Shown here piece after piece: positions 28,252-40,126 of a stretch of DNA of 64,000 nucleotides. This DNA is from Microbacterium sp. LWH13-1.2 (GTDB lineage: Bacteria; Actinomycetota; Actinomycetes; Actinomycetales; Microbacteriaceae): positions 1,364,001 through 1,428,000 of the forward strand of contig NZ_CP151635.1 in NCBI RefSeq assembly GCF_038397735.1, written 5' to 3'. A program made the position numbers and the translations under genes. Within the stretch, counting starts at the first letter, position 1, and the number at the start of each line of letters is the position of its first letter. Under the pieces are notes generated by a model. It was not told the DNA's origin. It was given only the letters and a program-made list of their open reading frames with translations, and ran no database searches.

Positions 28252-28321
28252 GCGCTGGACTTTCCGTTTCTAGAGTCTGGGGGCCGTTCTCGTCCCGGTG
28301 GACTGGGTGGGCCGACAGTCG

Positions 28322-28327
28322 ATTCTA
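28322..28327 (-). promoter_or_regulatory. possible -10 for efp-nusB
   Basis: The minus strand reads TAGAAT, overlapping the aroQ stop codon and 71 bases before the efp start. No matching -35 is evident. It would uncouple efp-nusB from the aro operon. Confidence 0.35.
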
Positions 28328-28762
28328 CGGGATGAGCGCTGCGAGCTGCCGCACAGCGTTCGCATACCCGTCGACTCCCTCGCCGATCACACGGACTGCG
28401 GCGACGTCGTGGAGGTAGGAATGATGCCGGAACTCCTCGCGGGAGTACACGTCGGAGATGTGAACCTCGGCGAAAGGCAGTGCGACGCCGGTGAGTGCGT
28501 CCCGCAGCGACACAGAGGTATGGGTGAGGCCCCCGGGATTGATGATGATCGCCGCGCAGTCCGCCCGGGCGGCATGGATGGCGTCGATCAGCACACCCTC
28601 GTGGTTGCTCTGGACGGCGCGCACCTCGAAGCCCACGGCTGCGGCGGCCTCGGCGGTCAGGCGCTCCACATCAGCGAGCGTCGCCGTGCCGTAGACATCG
28701 GGTTCACGGCTGCCGAGCAGGTTGAGGTTCGGACCGTTGACGAGGAGTATGCGGCGCGTCAT
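28325..28762 (-). CDS. aroQ: 3-dehydroquinate dehydratase, type II
   Basis: AroQ dehydrates 3-dehydroquinate to 3-dehydroshikimate. The 145-residue type II enzyme shows NGPNLNLLGSREPDVYG with the catalytic tyrosine, the NPGGLTHTSVSLRDAL loop, and HISDVYSREEFRHHSY with the catalytic histidine. The open frame runs further upstream, but the start at 28762 overlaps the aroB stop by four bases (ATGA) and matches the family N-terminus. Confidence 0.97.
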   Translation of the reverse strand: MTRRILLVNGPNLNLLGSREPDVYGTATLADVERLTAEAAAAVGFEVRAVQSNHEGVLIDAIHAARADCAAIIINPGGLTHTSVSLRDALTGVALPFAEVHISDVYSREEFRHHSYLHDVAAVRVIGEGVDGYANAVRQLAALIP

Positions 28763-29847
28763 TCGCCGATCTCCTGGTACGCAGCGAAGAGCAGCGATTC
28801 GTCGGGGGCCTGCAGGACCGTGGGCTTCGCGATGTCGTCGAGCAGGATGAATCGCAGCATGCCGCCGCGGCTCTTCTTGTCGCGCTGCATCGTGGCCAGC
28901 AGCTGCGGCCACGCACCGGCGCGGTATCCGGTCGGAAGGCCCAGCGACTCGAGGATCGTGCGGTGGCGCTCTGCGGCTTCGTCCGAGAGGCGTCCGGCGA
29001 GTCGCGACAGCTCTGCCGCGTACAGCATCCCGATGGAGACAGCCGCGCCGTGGCGCCAGCGGTAGCGCTCCGCATGCTCGATCGCATGGCCGAGGGTGTG
29101 ACCGTAGTTGAGGATCTCGCGCTGCCCCGCCTCGCGGAAGTCGTCGGAGACGACCTTCGCCTTCATGTCGATCGCGAGCTCGACCGCGCGCCGGAATTCC
29201 GGGGTCGTGGTGTCGACGGCCCGAGCGGGGTCGGCTTCGATGATGTCGAGGATCTCGGGCGCCCAGATGAAACCGGCCTTCGCGACCTCGGCGAATCCGG
29301 CCGTCGCCTCGTTCGGGCTGAGGCTCGAGAGTTCGTCGAGGTCTCCGATCACCGCGCGCGGAGCCCAGAACGCACCGACGAGGTTCTTGCCCTCCGCGGT
29401 GTTGATCCCCGTCTTCCCGCCGACCGACGCGTCGACCAGTCCGAGCACGGTCGTCGGCACCTGGACGACCTGCACGCCGCGCAACCAGGTCGCCGCGACG
29501 AACCCTGCGAGGTCGGTGACCGCGCCGCCGCCGTATCCCACGACGGCATCCGTGCGTGTGAAGTCGGCCTGGCCCATGACCTGCCAGCAGAACGCCGCGA
29601 CCTCGATGCGCTTGCCCTGCTCGGCATCCGGCACTTCGGCCAGAAGCACCTCACGCGGTCCGTTCTCGACGTCCGCGAGCAGTCGATCGCGCAGCTCCGC
29701 GGCACGGGCCGCGAGCGTCGGCGGATGCACGACGAGGATCTTCCGCACGCCCGGATCCAGGGCGGCAGAGACCTGATCGAGGATCCCGCGTCCGATGCTG
29801 ATCTCGTAGGGGGTCTCCCCCGTCACACTGATGGTGGTGGTGCTCAT
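28759..29847 (-). CDS. aroB: 3-dehydroquinate synthase
   Basis: AroB converts DAHP to 3-dehydroquinate using NAD and a divalent metal. The 362 residues include the NAD-binding GGGAVTDLAGFVAATWLRG and metal ligands in the AGFAEVAKAGFIW region and in NYGHTLGHAIEH. Two in-frame starts exist. The one at 29847 overlaps the aroK stop by four bases and has a GGAGGAGAG site, so it is preferred over 29865. Confidence 0.97.
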   Translation of the reverse strand: MSTTTISVTGETPYEISIGRGILDQVSAALDPGVRKILVVHPPTLAARAAELRDRLLADVENGPREVLLAEVPDAEQGKRIEVAAFCWQVMGQADFTRTDAVVGYGGGAVTDLAGFVAATWLRGVQVVQVPTTVLGLVDASVGGKTGINTAEGKNLVGAFWAPRAVIGDLDELSSLSPNEATAGFAEVAKAGFIWAPEILDIIEADPARAVDTTTPEFRRAVELAIDMKAKVVSDDFREAGQREILNYGHTLGHAIEHAERYRWRHGAAVSIGMLYAAELSRLAGRLSDEAAERHRTILESLGLPTGYRAGAWPQLLATMQRDKKSRGGMLRFILLDDIAKPTVLQAPDESLLFAAYQEIGE

Positions 29848-30362
29848 GCTCGTTCTCTCCTCCATGCCACGATGTCGTCGGCGATGCGCTGCATGGGGCG
29901 TCGCGACGTGTCGAACGTCACGGATGCCACCTCGTCATACCAGCCTCGACGTTCTTCGAAGATCTGCGTCCAGCGCCCGACCGGATCGTCCCCCGCGAGC
30001 AGCGGTCGGCCACCCGCATTGATGCGGTGCACGACCGCCTCCGGCGACACGGTCAGGAAGACGACGGGATGCTCGCGCAGCAGCGCCCGCGTCCCGGGAT
30101 CCGTCACCGCGCCGCCTCCGAGCGAGATCACCCCGCCCGCCCTCAGCGCGTCGGCGACCTCCGCCCGTTCGAGCGAGCGGAAATGTGCCTCGCCGTGGTC
30201 GGCGAAGATCCCGGGGATCGGGCCGTGGGCGGCGACGACGCGCTTGTCGGTGTCGATGAACGGCACGCCGAGCTTCTTGGCGACGCGGCGACCGACGCTG
30301 GTCTTCCCGGCCGCCATCGGACCGACCAGCACCAGCGTCAGCTGCTCAGCTTCGCTCGTCAT
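29844..30362 (-). CDS. aroK: shikimate kinase
   Basis: AroK phosphorylates shikimate at the 3-position. The 172-residue P-loop kinase has [13 protein letters not shown] (residues 14-26), the shikimate-binding DTDK (39-42), SLGGGAV, and the lid arginines around [10 protein letters not shown]. Its ATG at 30362 lies 17 bases inside the 3' end of aroC, a larger overlap than the usual four bases here. Confidence 0.96.
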   Translation of the reverse strand: MTSEAEQLTLVLVGPMAAGKTSVGRRVAKKLGVPFIDTDKRVVAAHGPIPGIFADHGEAHFRSLERAEVADALRAGGVISLGGGAVTDPGTRALLREHPVVFLTVSPEAVVHRINAGGRPLLAGDDPVGRWTQIFEERRGWYDEVASVTFDTSRRPMQRIADDIVAWRRERA

Positions 30363-31575
30363 GCGCGATGAGCGCCGCCTCGGACGCCGGGGTCGTCCGC
30401 AGCTCGGCCGGAATGCCGGCCAGATACCCGTCGAGGTTGCGACGCGTCTCGCGGATGCTGTCGCCACCGAACTTCTCGAGCACGGCGTTCGCCAGTTCGA
30501 CGGCGACCATGGCCTCGGCCACGACACCGGCAGCGGGCACAGCGCACACGTCCGAGCGCTGGTGGTGGGCCGTGGCATCCTCGCCGGAGGCGATGTCGAT
30601 CGTCCGGAGGGCGTGCGGGACGGTCGCGATGGGCTTCATTCCGGCGCGAACGCGCAGCACAGTGCCGGTGGACATCCCGCCCTCGGTGCCTCCCGCACGG
30701 TCAGAGCCGCGCGAGATGCCGTCGGCAGTGGCGAACAGCTCGTCGTGAGCTGCGGAACCCCGGCGACGGGTCGTCTCGAAGCCGTCACCGACCTCGACGC
30801 CCTTGATCGCCTGGATGCTCATGAGCGCCTGCGCGAGACGCGCGTCGAGGCGGCGGTCCCAGTGCACGTGCGAGCCCAGCCCGGGAGGCAGGCCGTAGGC
30901 GAGGACCTCGACGATCCCGCCGAGGGTGTCGCCGTCCTTCTTGGCGTCGTCGACCTCGGCCACCATGAGGGCGGACGTGGCCGGATCGAAGCAGCGCAGC
31001 GGGTCGGCGTCGAGCGTCTCCACGTCATCGGGAGTCGGAAGCGGGGAACCTGGCGGCACCTGCACGGGACCGATCGACAGCGTGTGGCTCACGAGACGGA
31101 TGCCGAGTTCGCCGAGGAACGACCGGGCGATCGCACCGAGCGCGACACGGGCGGCGGTCTCGCGGGCGCTGGCACGCTCGAGGATCGGGCGCGCCTCGTC
31201 GAAGTCGTACTTCTGCATGCCCACGAGATCGGCATGGCCGGGGCGCGGTCGGGTGAGCGGCGCGCTGCGACCCCTCGACTTGTCGGTGAGCTCGACGGGT
31301 TCGGGGTTCATGACCTCGATCCACTTCGGCCACTCGGTATTCCCGATGCGCAGGGCGATCGGGCTGCCGAGCGTCCTGCCGTGACGGACACCGCCGGAGA
31401 TGGTGAGCTCGTCCTGCTCGAACTTCATACGCGAGCCGCGGCCGTAGCCGAGCTTGCGACGTGCGAGATCGGCCTGGATCGCCTCTGAGGACACGGGGAC
31501 GCCCGAGGGCAGACCCTCCATGACGGCAATGAGTTCTGGGCCGTGCGATTCGCCGGCCGTGAGCACGCGGAGCAT
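30346..31575 (-). CDS. aroC: chorismate synthase
   Basis: AroC eliminates phosphate from EPSP to give chorismate, using reduced FMN. The 409 residues carry the three classic signatures: GESHGPEL at the N-terminus, the region [15 protein letters not shown], and GVEVGDGFE with [16 protein letters not shown]. The start at 31575 has a GGGAG site 9 bases upstream. aroE lies 53 bases upstream. EPSP synthase (aroA) is not in the window. Confidence 0.97.
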   Translation of the reverse strand: MLRVLTAGESHGPELIAVMEGLPSGVPVSSEAIQADLARRKLGYGRGSRMKFEQDELTISGGVRHGRTLGSPIALRIGNTEWPKWIEVMNPEPVELTDKSRGRSAPLTRPRPGHADLVGMQKYDFDEARPILERASARETAARVALGAIARSFLGELGIRLVSHTLSIGPVQVPPGSPLPTPDDVETLDADPLRCFDPATSALMVAEVDDAKKDGDTLGGIVEVLAYGLPPGLGSHVHWDRRLDARLAQALMSIQAIKGVEVGDGFETTRRRGSAAHDELFATADGISRGSDRAGGTEGGMSTGTVLRVRAGMKPIATVPHALRTIDIASGEDATAHHQRSDVCAVPAAGVVAEAMVAVELANAVLEKFGGDSIRETRRNLDGYLAGIPAELRTTPASEAALIAHDERS

Positions 31576-31628
31576 TGCTCTAGTCTCCCACGCGTTTCGA
31601 CCTGACTCGTGCCGCGTGTCGTCGGCGG

Positions 31629-32441
31629 TTACAGAACTGCTCTCATCGCGGCGACCACGCCATCTTCGCCGGGCAATGCGATGGTCTGATCCCCGTGTCG
31701 GAAGATCCGGATCTGCCGTACGGCCTGCCAGAGCAGCATCCCTTCGCCCGAGATCGCCTGGCCGCCCGTCCAGGCGGTGGCGAGTGCGGAGGGCCATGGC
31801 GAGTAGGCGACGTCGAACAACGCTCCGCCTCGCTCGGCGAGACGCACAGCGGTCGCGTCGTCGAGGGCCGAACCGCTCGGAAGGGTCGCCACGGTGAGAT
31901 CGACCTGGTCTGCGTCCGCGGCGAACGCGTCTGCGGTCACATCGACTCCGAGTCGCGCGCCGAGCGCGATGAGCGTCGCGGCGCGCTCGGGGCGACGTGC
32001 GCGCACCTCGATCGACCGGGCGCCGAGTTCGACGCACGCGACGACTGCGGATGCCGCAGTCGCACCGGCGCCGAGGACGCGGACGCGGCCCACTTCGCCG
32101 AGGCCGTGCTCGCCGAGGGCGTCGATGATTCCGCCGACATCGGTGTTGAAGCCCTGCGCGACGTCCGTCAGGAGCAGTGTGTTGACTGCGCCCGTGAGCT
32201 CGGCGTGCGTGTCGCGTGTCGCTGCGGCCCGATGGGCCCGCTCTTTCAGCGGCATCGTGAGCGACAGACCGAGCCAGGAGTCATCGAGCGACGCGAGGGC
32301 ATCGTCGAAAACGCTCTCGTCGACCTGCCGACTCGAGTACTCCCAGTCGAGGCCGAGCACGCCGTACGCGGCCGCATGCAGCCGCGGCGACTTCGAATGT
32401 GCGATCGGGTCGCCCCACACCGCGAGATGCCGAGGCGTCAT
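31629..32441 (-). CDS. aroE: shikimate dehydrogenase
   Basis: AroE reduces 3-dehydroshikimate with NADPH. The 270-residue product has the shikimate-binding [11 protein letters not shown] (residues 16-26), the catalytic lysine in [17 protein letters not shown], and a Rossmann glycine loop [10 protein letters not shown]. It starts at 32441, overlapping the mltG stop by four bases. The aspartate in GFNTDVGG matches family members specific for shikimate. Confidence 0.95.
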   Translation of the reverse strand: MTPRHLAVWGDPIAHSKSPRLHAAAYGVLGLDWEYSSRQVDESVFDDALASLDDSWLGLSLTMPLKERAHRAAATRDTHAELTGAVNTLLLTDVAQGFNTDVGGIIDALGEHGLGEVGRVRVLGAGATAASAVVACVELGARSIEVRARRPERAATLIALGARLGVDVTADAFAADADQVDLTVATLPSGSALDDATAVRLAERGGALFDVAYSPWPSALATAWTGGQAISGEGMLLWQAVRQIRIFRHGDQTIALPGEDGVVAAMRAVL

Positions 32442-34012
32442 CCGGCCGAGCATCCCCCGTCGGGGTTCTCCTGGCACCACTTCTCCCACTTCTCGACGCC
32501 CTGGAGGTGCTCCTCGTAGGTCACCGAGAACTGGGTCTCTCCCGTGGCGAGGTTGACGGTGACGAAGTACAGCCACGGACCGTCAGCCGGGTGCATGGCC
32601 GCATCGATGGCGGCATCGCTCGGGCTGGCGATCGGCGTGATCGGCAACCCCGTGTGCACGTAGGTGTTCCAGTCGTTGGGATCCTCGAGCGCCTCGGCCG
32701 AGCTCGAGACGACGCCCTCGTGCAGCGAGCCGTAGCCGTACTGCGCGGTCGAGTCCATCTGGAGCTTCATGTCGATGTCCAGGCGGTTCTGGATCACGCG
32801 CGACACCTTCGGGAAGTCCGCCGTGAGTCCCTCGCGCTGGATGATCGACGCGATCGTCAGCACACGCTGCGCGTCTTCGGCGGGAACGCCGGCGGCATCC
32901 AGCGACTCCTTGGTGCGGTCGACCATGCGCTGGATCACCTGCGTCGCGGTGACGCCGGGATCGAACGTGTAGACGGCGGGGAAGAGCCAGCCCTCGAGAG
33001 TCTGCGCGGTCACACCGTAGGTCGCGGGATCCGCGTCCACAGCGGCCTGGAGGTCTTCGATCGGCATCCCGAGAGACTCCGCCATGCCGGGAAGCGACGA
33101 CTCGATCGTCGCGCCCTCGCCGACGCTCGCCGAGTTCTCGAGCTTGTTCGCGGGGTCCTGAAGCGCCTCGAGCGCGGCCGCGGCCGTCATCTTCTCCTGA
33201 AGCCGGTAGATGCCGGGGTAGAACGTGATGGCAATGTTCTCCTTGACGAGGTAATCGTAGAAGACCTCGTCGGTACGGGTGACACCCGCTTCGTACAGTG
33301 CAGTCGACACGGGTGAGCCGGTGTCGCCCTCCTGGACGGTGACGAGCACTTCGCCGGACGCGATGCCGGGCTCCCAGTCGGCCGGCTCACCCCATCCGAG
33401 TGCGTCGCTGATCTTGTCGCCGTACGTGTTCCAGGCCCAGATTCCGGTGCCGACGATGCCTCCGATCACGGCGAGCACGATGATCAGCGCCACGAGGCAG
33501 CCGGTGCGGCGCTTCTTCTTCTTCGGAGGGCGACTCCCGGAGTCCTCATCGGTGTGCGCGTGGAAGAGATCTTCGAGGCGTCCACCGGAACCCGCAGCGC
33601 CTGAGGCTGCGGCGGTCGCGGGCACGGCTGCATCTGCGACGACGGGCGCGGATGGTCCGTCACGATCTGCGTCGGATGTGAGGACGCCGTCGCGAGCTGC
33701 GGAGACGTGGTCACCGCCGCGTGTCGCGGAGTCGTCGGCGCGGATGTCGGGCGACTGGGCGGGACCGGTCACGGGAAGTGCGCGGGTCGAGGCGTCGTCG
33801 TCCGAACGGGGCTCCTGCGGTTCAGGCACAGGCGCCTGACCGCCGGGCGCCTGCGCCGCAGCCGCCTCGCGGGCGGCTCGGCGCGACCCGGGAGCCGGTG
33901 GCGTGTTGTCGACCGTCGGGCTCTGCTGCGACGGATCGGGAAGATTCTCGAACAGGTCGCCGAGGCGGGCGTCCGGATCGTGCTGAGGTGAAGAACTCTC
34001 ACGTTCGGGCAT
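32438..34012 (-). CDS. mltG: endolytic murein transglycosylase (YceG/MltG family)
   Basis: MltG cleaves nascent peptidoglycan glycan strands at the membrane and limits their length. The 524-residue protein starts with a cytoplasmic disordered region of about 165 residues rich in Pro, Ala and Asp. A basic KKKKRR patch and one transmembrane helix (about 172-195) follow, then the extracytoplasmic LysM-like and YceG domains. The YceG catalytic glutamate is in ASIIQREG. The long N-terminal tail is typical of actinobacteria. The start shares a base with the ruvX stop. Confidence 0.94.
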   Translation of the reverse strand: MPERESSSPQHDPDARLGDLFENLPDPSQQSPTVDNTPPAPGSRRAAREAAAAQAPGGQAPVPEPQEPRSDDDASTRALPVTGPAQSPDIRADDSATRGGDHVSAARDGVLTSDADRDGPSAPVVADAAVPATAAASGAAGSGGRLEDLFHAHTDEDSGSRPPKKKKRRTGCLVALIIVLAVIGGIVGTGIWAWNTYGDKISDALGWGEPADWEPGIASGEVLVTVQEGDTGSPVSTALYEAGVTRTDEVFYDYLVKENIAITFYPGIYRLQEKMTAAAALEALQDPANKLENSASVGEGATIESSLPGMAESLGMPIEDLQAAVDADPATYGVTAQTLEGWLFPAVYTFDPGVTATQVIQRMVDRTKESLDAAGVPAEDAQRVLTIASIIQREGLTADFPKVSRVIQNRLDIDMKLQMDSTAQYGYGSLHEGVVSSSAEALEDPNDWNTYVHTGLPITPIASPSDAAIDAAMHPADGPWLYFVTVNLATGETQFSVTYEEHLQGVEKWEKWCQENPDGGCSAG

Positions 34013-34484
34013 TAGCGTGGGGACTCCTCGTCGAGCGGAATCGTGTCACCGGGCGGGTTTCCGGTGCTCTTCTCCGTGTCGATCGCCTGCTGCAGCAGAA
34101 CCACCGCGGCGATCTGATCCACAATGCTACGAGACTTCTTCTGAGATCTGCCCGAAGAGCGCAATGCGGCGTGTGCGGTGACCGTGCTCAGACGCTCGTC
34201 CACGAGACGGACGGGCGTGCCCGTCCGCGACTGCAGCGCCGCCGCGAACTCCCGCGCATCGGTCGTGGATGCCGTGTCGGCACCCTGCAGATTCACCGGA
34301 AGGCCGACCACGAACTCGAGCAGGTCGAAGTCCTGTGCGATCTCCGCGATCCGGTCGATCGCCGAGTCGTTGCGCTGGACCGTCTCCACTGGGACGGCGA
34401 GCATGCCGTCGGGGTCGCAGCGAGCGACCCCGACACGTGCACGTCCGACGTCGATACCGAGCCGCACACCGCGACGGAATCCGC

Positions 34485-34488
<4 letters not shown>
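34012..34488 (-). CDS. ruvX: Holliday junction resolvase-like / pre-16S rRNA nuclease YqgF
   Basis: The 158-residue RNase H-fold protein belongs to the RuvX/YqgF family, shown in E. coli to help mature the 16S rRNA 5' end. The N-terminal acidic motif is in RLGIDVGRARVGVA, the glutamate in LVDERLSTVTA, and the final aspartate in RSIVDQIAAVVLL. Its position between alaS and mltG-aroE is conserved in actinobacteria. It overlaps alaS by four bases. Confidence 0.93.
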
Positions 34489-37145
<2,657 letters not shown>

Positions 37146-37217
37146 AGGGGTGCCAGGTGTCCTTGCGTGCTGAGTGGGAAACAGATGACGAGAACCGTGT
37201 GCGCTGAGGCGCGCCGG

Positions 37218-37406
37218 TCAGTCGTCATCGGGGTCGGTGAGACGTGCCTTCTCGTCGCGGTAGGAGTCGCCGATGATCGCCGTGAACTCGTTGATCCGCG
37301 CGTCGACCTCGGCGAGGATGTCGTGACCGCGCGGGTCCTTGTTCATGAAATGAGCCGCGACGAAGCCGCCGATCACTCCGATCAGGAACCACAGCACGTT
37401 CTTCAT
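37218..37406 (-). CDS. small membrane protein, 62 residues, between rpsD and alaS
   Basis: The product begins KNVLWFLIGVIGGFVAAHFMN, a single membrane helix (about residues 3-20), then a soluble acidic helix ending in DPDDD. The ATG at 37406 is the natural start; the longer open frame upstream runs through the terminator of rpsD and is not credible. Small membrane proteins at this position occur in related actinobacteria, but I know of no function. It lies 72 bases before alaS. Confidence 0.75.
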   Translation of the reverse strand: MKNVLWFLIGVIGGFVAAHFMNKDPRGHDILAEVDARINEFTAIIGDSYRDEKARLTDPDDD

Positions 37407-37465
37407 GTCGCCATCCTTGCCCTTGACCCGCGAAGGCGCGGTGCCTCCATCGTATGCGGAAACGA

Positions 37466-37498
37466 CAGAAGGCGTCGGGTGAACCCCGACGCCTTCTG
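37466..37498 (-). terminator. terminator hairpin after rpsD
   Basis: A 14-bp perfect stem, CAGAAGGCGTCGGG (37466-37479) against CCCGACGCCTTCTG (37485-37498), has a 5-base loop. It starts 15 bases past the rpsD stop. The downstream minus-strand sequence is TCGTTTCCGC, a weak T-run. A clear intrinsic-type terminator for rpsD. Confidence 0.8.
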
Positions 37499-37512
37499 CG
37501 GAAAAGCTGAAC

Positions 37513-38142
37513 TCAGCGAGCTGCGTAGTACTCGACGACGAGCTGCACTTCACAGGTCACGGGGACCTCGGCACGCTTCGGACGACGAACCAGGCGAGCC
37601 TGGAGCTTGTCGAGCTCGACCTCGAGGTAGCCGGGAACGGGAGGCAGGACCTCGGCGTGACCGCCGGCCGCTGCGACCTGGAAGGGCTCGGTGCCCTCGC
37701 TCTTGGCCTTGACGTGGATGAGCTGACCCGGCTTCACGCGGAAGGACGGGCGGTCGACGAGCTGGCCGTCGACGAGGATGTGACGGTGCACGACGAGCTG
37801 ACGAGCCTGTGCGGTGGTGCGGGCGAAGCCCGAACGCACGACGAGAGCGTCGAGACGCATCTCGAGCAGCTCGACCAGGTTCTCACCGGTCAGGCCGTCC
37901 TGACGACGAGCCTCGTTGAACGTGTTGCGCATCTGCTTCTCGCGGATGCCGTACTGCTCGCGCAGACGCTGCTTCTCACGCAGACGGACGGCGTAGTCGC
38001 TGTCAGCCTTGCGCTTGGTGCGGCCGTGCTCACCCGGAGCGTAGGGACGCTTCTCGAGGTAGCGGGCGGCCTTCGGGGTGAGCGGGATGCCGAGGGCACG
38101 GCTCAGACGAACCTTGCGGCGGTCCTGGGACTTCGTGGTCAC
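37513..38142 (-). CDS. rpsD: 30S ribosomal protein S4
   Basis: S4 nucleates assembly of the 30S body by binding the 16S 5' domain. The 209 residues include the N-terminal S4 domain and the RNA-binding S4 fold (about 95-160, LEMRLDALVVRSGFARTTAQARQLVVHRHILVDG). It has no CxxC zinc ribbon at the N-terminus, so it is the zinc-independent (C-minus) type. It starts with GTG at 38142 behind a GGAAGG site. It is monocistronic, with its own leader and terminator. Confidence 0.98.
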   Translation of the reverse strand: MTTKSQDRRKVRLSRALGIPLTPKAARYLEKRPYAPGEHGRTKRKADSDYAVRLREKQRLREQYGIREKQMRNTFNEARRQDGLTGENLVELLEMRLDALVVRSGFARTTAQARQLVVHRHILVDGQLVDRPSFRVKPGQLIHVKAKSEGTEPFQVAAAGGHAEVLPPVPGYLEVELDKLQARLVRRPKRAEVPVTCEVQLVVEYYAAR

Positions 38143-38304
38143 GAAGTTTTCCTTCCGATGACGTGGTCGCGTCTTTCACGACTCACGGACGTATCGTCCG
38201 CGTTCTGCCTTGGAGCGCACGCCGGGGCGCCAGCAAGGTGTGGTGTGAACGAGGAGATGCCCGAAAACTCGGTTTCGAGCCGATCCAGTCTAACAGATTC
38301 CGGC
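38143..38304 (-). promoter_or_regulatory. rpsD promoter and leader
   Basis: The minus strand shows an extended -10 TGTTAGACT at 38295-38287, just past the rarA stop, leaving a leader of about 140 bases. The leader contains a 6-bp hairpin CGGACG-TAT-CGTCCG at 38186-38200. S4 often represses its own mRNA, so this leader may be an autoregulatory target, but no known S4-binding pseudoknot is recognisable. Confidence 0.4.
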
Positions 38305-39636
38305 TCAGCGGCCGTCGAGGATGCGGCGGATGCGCTCGAGGCGCGCCGAGATGTCCCGCTCCGCCCCGAGGTTCTTCGGTTCGTAGTAGCGCCTGCCCTG
38401 CAGTTCGTCCGGCAGATACTGCTGCGGGAGGATGCCGAACTCGCTGTCGTGCGGATAGACGTAACCGCGACCGTGACCGAGTCGCTTGGCCCCCGGATAG
38501 TGGGCGTCGCGCAGATGCAGCGGGACCCGACCGAACCCGCCCGAGCGGATGTCCGCGATCGCCGCGTCGATTCCGGTGTACGCGGCGTTCGACTTCGCGG
38601 TGGTCGCCAGATAGACCGTGGCCTCGGCGAGCGGGATCCTTCCCTCGGGCATGCCGATGAAAGCGACCGCATCGGCGGCCGCGACCGCGATCGTGAGCGC
38701 CTGCGGGTCGGCGAGCCCCACATCCTCGGAGGCCGAGATCACCAGACGCCTCGCGATGAAGCGCGGATCCTCCCCCGCCTCGATCATGCGAGCGAGATAG
38801 TGCAGCGCCGCGTCGGGGTCGGATCCCCTGATCGACTTGATGAACGCGCTGATCACGTCGTAGTGCTCGTCGCCCTGGCGGTCGTAACGCAGCAGCGCCT
38901 TGTCGACGGCCTGTGCCACGTCGTCGGCGGTCGCAGCCGGCACCGCGCCGTCTTCGCCATTGGACAGGGCGACCGCGGCCGCGGCTTCGAGGCCCGTGAG
39001 CGCCCGTCGGGCGTCACCGGAGGCGAGCCTGATCAGCGCGGCGCGTGCGTCGTCTGCGAGGCTGACCGCACCGTTGAGCCCGCGTGCGTCGCTGACGGCC
39101 CGGTCTACGAGGACCCCGATGTCGTCGTCGGTAAGCGGCTGCAGCGTCAGCAGCAGAGATCGGGAGAGCAGAGGTGAGATCACCGAGAACGAGGGGTTCT
39201 CGGTGGTCGCCGCGATCAGCAGCACCCAGCCGTTCTCGACCCCCGGCAGCAGCGCGTCCTGCTGCGCCTTGGTGAAGCGGTGGATCTCGTCGAGGAACAG
39301 GATCGTCGTCTGCCCGTACAGGTCGCGCTGCGTGATCGCCTCCTGCATCACCTCGCGCACGTCCTTCACGCCGGCGGTGATCGCGGAGAGCTCGACGAAC
39401 CGCCGCCCGGACGACCGTGCGATGGCCTGGGCGAGCGTGGTCTTGCCGGTGCCCGGTGGACCCCAGAGGATGATCGACACAGCCCCGGGCGACGTCGCCG
39501 CCGGATCCGCGAGGGCCACGATCGGCGAACCCGCCCGCAGCAGATGCTTCTGTCCGGCCACCTCGTCGAGGGAGACGGGGCGCATGCGCACCGCGAGGGG
39601 CGTCTGCCCGGAGAGCAGTGCAGCGGCGGAGGTCAT
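38305..39636 (-). CDS. rarA: replication-associated recombination protein A (MgsA/RarA)
   Basis: RarA is an AAA+ clamp-loader-like ATPase acting at stalled replication forks. The 443 residues have Walker A GPPGTGKTTLAQ (about 60-71), Walker B ILFLDEIHRF, sensor ATTENPSF, and the C-terminal tetramerisation domain (MgsA_C, from about residue 255; IRGSDPDAALHYLARM). The last 50 residues follow the usual pattern for the family. It is transcribed toward rpsD. Confidence 0.95.
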   Translation of the reverse strand: MTSAAALLSGQTPLAVRMRPVSLDEVAGQKHLLRAGSPIVALADPAATSPGAVSIILWGPPGTGKTTLAQAIARSSGRRFVELSAITAGVKDVREVMQEAITQRDLYGQTTILFLDEIHRFTKAQQDALLPGVENGWVLLIAATTENPSFSVISPLLSRSLLLTLQPLTDDDIGVLVDRAVSDARGLNGAVSLADDARAALIRLASGDARRALTGLEAAAAVALSNGEDGAVPAATADDVAQAVDKALLRYDRQGDEHYDVISAFIKSIRGSDPDAALHYLARMIEAGEDPRFIARRLVISASEDVGLADPQALTIAVAAADAVAFIGMPEGRIPLAEATVYLATTAKSNAAYTGIDAAIADIRSGGFGRVPLHLRDAHYPGAKRLGHGRGYVYPHDSEFGILPQQYLPDELQGRRYYEPKNLGAERDISARLERIRRILDGR

Positions 39637-39746
39637 CCGTCCAGGCTAACGCGGCGCGCTGACACTGCGGGCAGGATCAGTACGCCGGCCGCGACGGTAG
39701 GCTCTCAGGCGACGGTGCACATTCACGTCCAGTAAGGGAGCACGCA

Positions 39747-40061
39747 ATGGCCGGACGCGGGTCCAAGAGCGCGCAGTCGCGCATGGAAGCGGAGCGCGCG
39801 CGTCTCCACAACGCCCGCAGGGCTTGGCACGACGGGCAGATCCGCCGCCGTGTCCGAGACAACACGATCGCGAGCATCGTCGGGTCCCTGATCGTCGTGG
39901 CCGCCATCGGCAGCCAGGTCGCCTACGCGCAGGCGAATCCGCCGGCACCCGAACCCACTCCCAGCGTCGAGCCGACCGAGGCTCCGCTCCCGACGGACAC
40001 GACCGTCCCCGAGCCCGTTCCCACCGACGCACCCGTCCCCACCGACGCGCCCGTCGAGTAG
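39747..40061 (+). CDS. small single-pass membrane protein with Pro/Thr-rich tail
   Basis: This 104-residue protein has a very basic N-terminal half (MAGRGSKSAQSR then RRAWHDGQIRRRVRDN), one transmembrane helix at about 42-61, and an outer tail of Pro, Thr, Glu and Ala. The tail includes a tandem PTDAPVPTDAPV repeat at the C-terminus. The basic-then-helix layout resembles the N-terminus of actinobacterial membrane-bound peptidyl-prolyl isomerases found near rel, but no isomerase domain follows. It is the first plus-strand gene in the window. Function unknown. Confidence 0.65.
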   Translation: MAGRGSKSAQSRMEAERARLHNARRAWHDGQIRRRVRDNTIASIVGSLIVVAAIGSQVAYAQANPPAPEPTPSVEPTEAPLPTDTTVPEPVPTDAPVPTDAPVE

Positions 40062-40126
40062 CAGAGTCGGGTCGATCCCGCATCCGTGCGGCTGCCCGCT
40101 CTCGATGCCTGCCGCTCTCCGACCGA

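Noticed and set aside
28963..31488. Long plus-strand frame opposite aroB, aroK and aroC
   Set aside because: It spans three recognisable enzymes on the minus strand, so it cannot be the real coding strand.
37146..37217. T-box leader before alaS
   Set aside because: The 72-base gap is too short and lacks the T-box core sequence.
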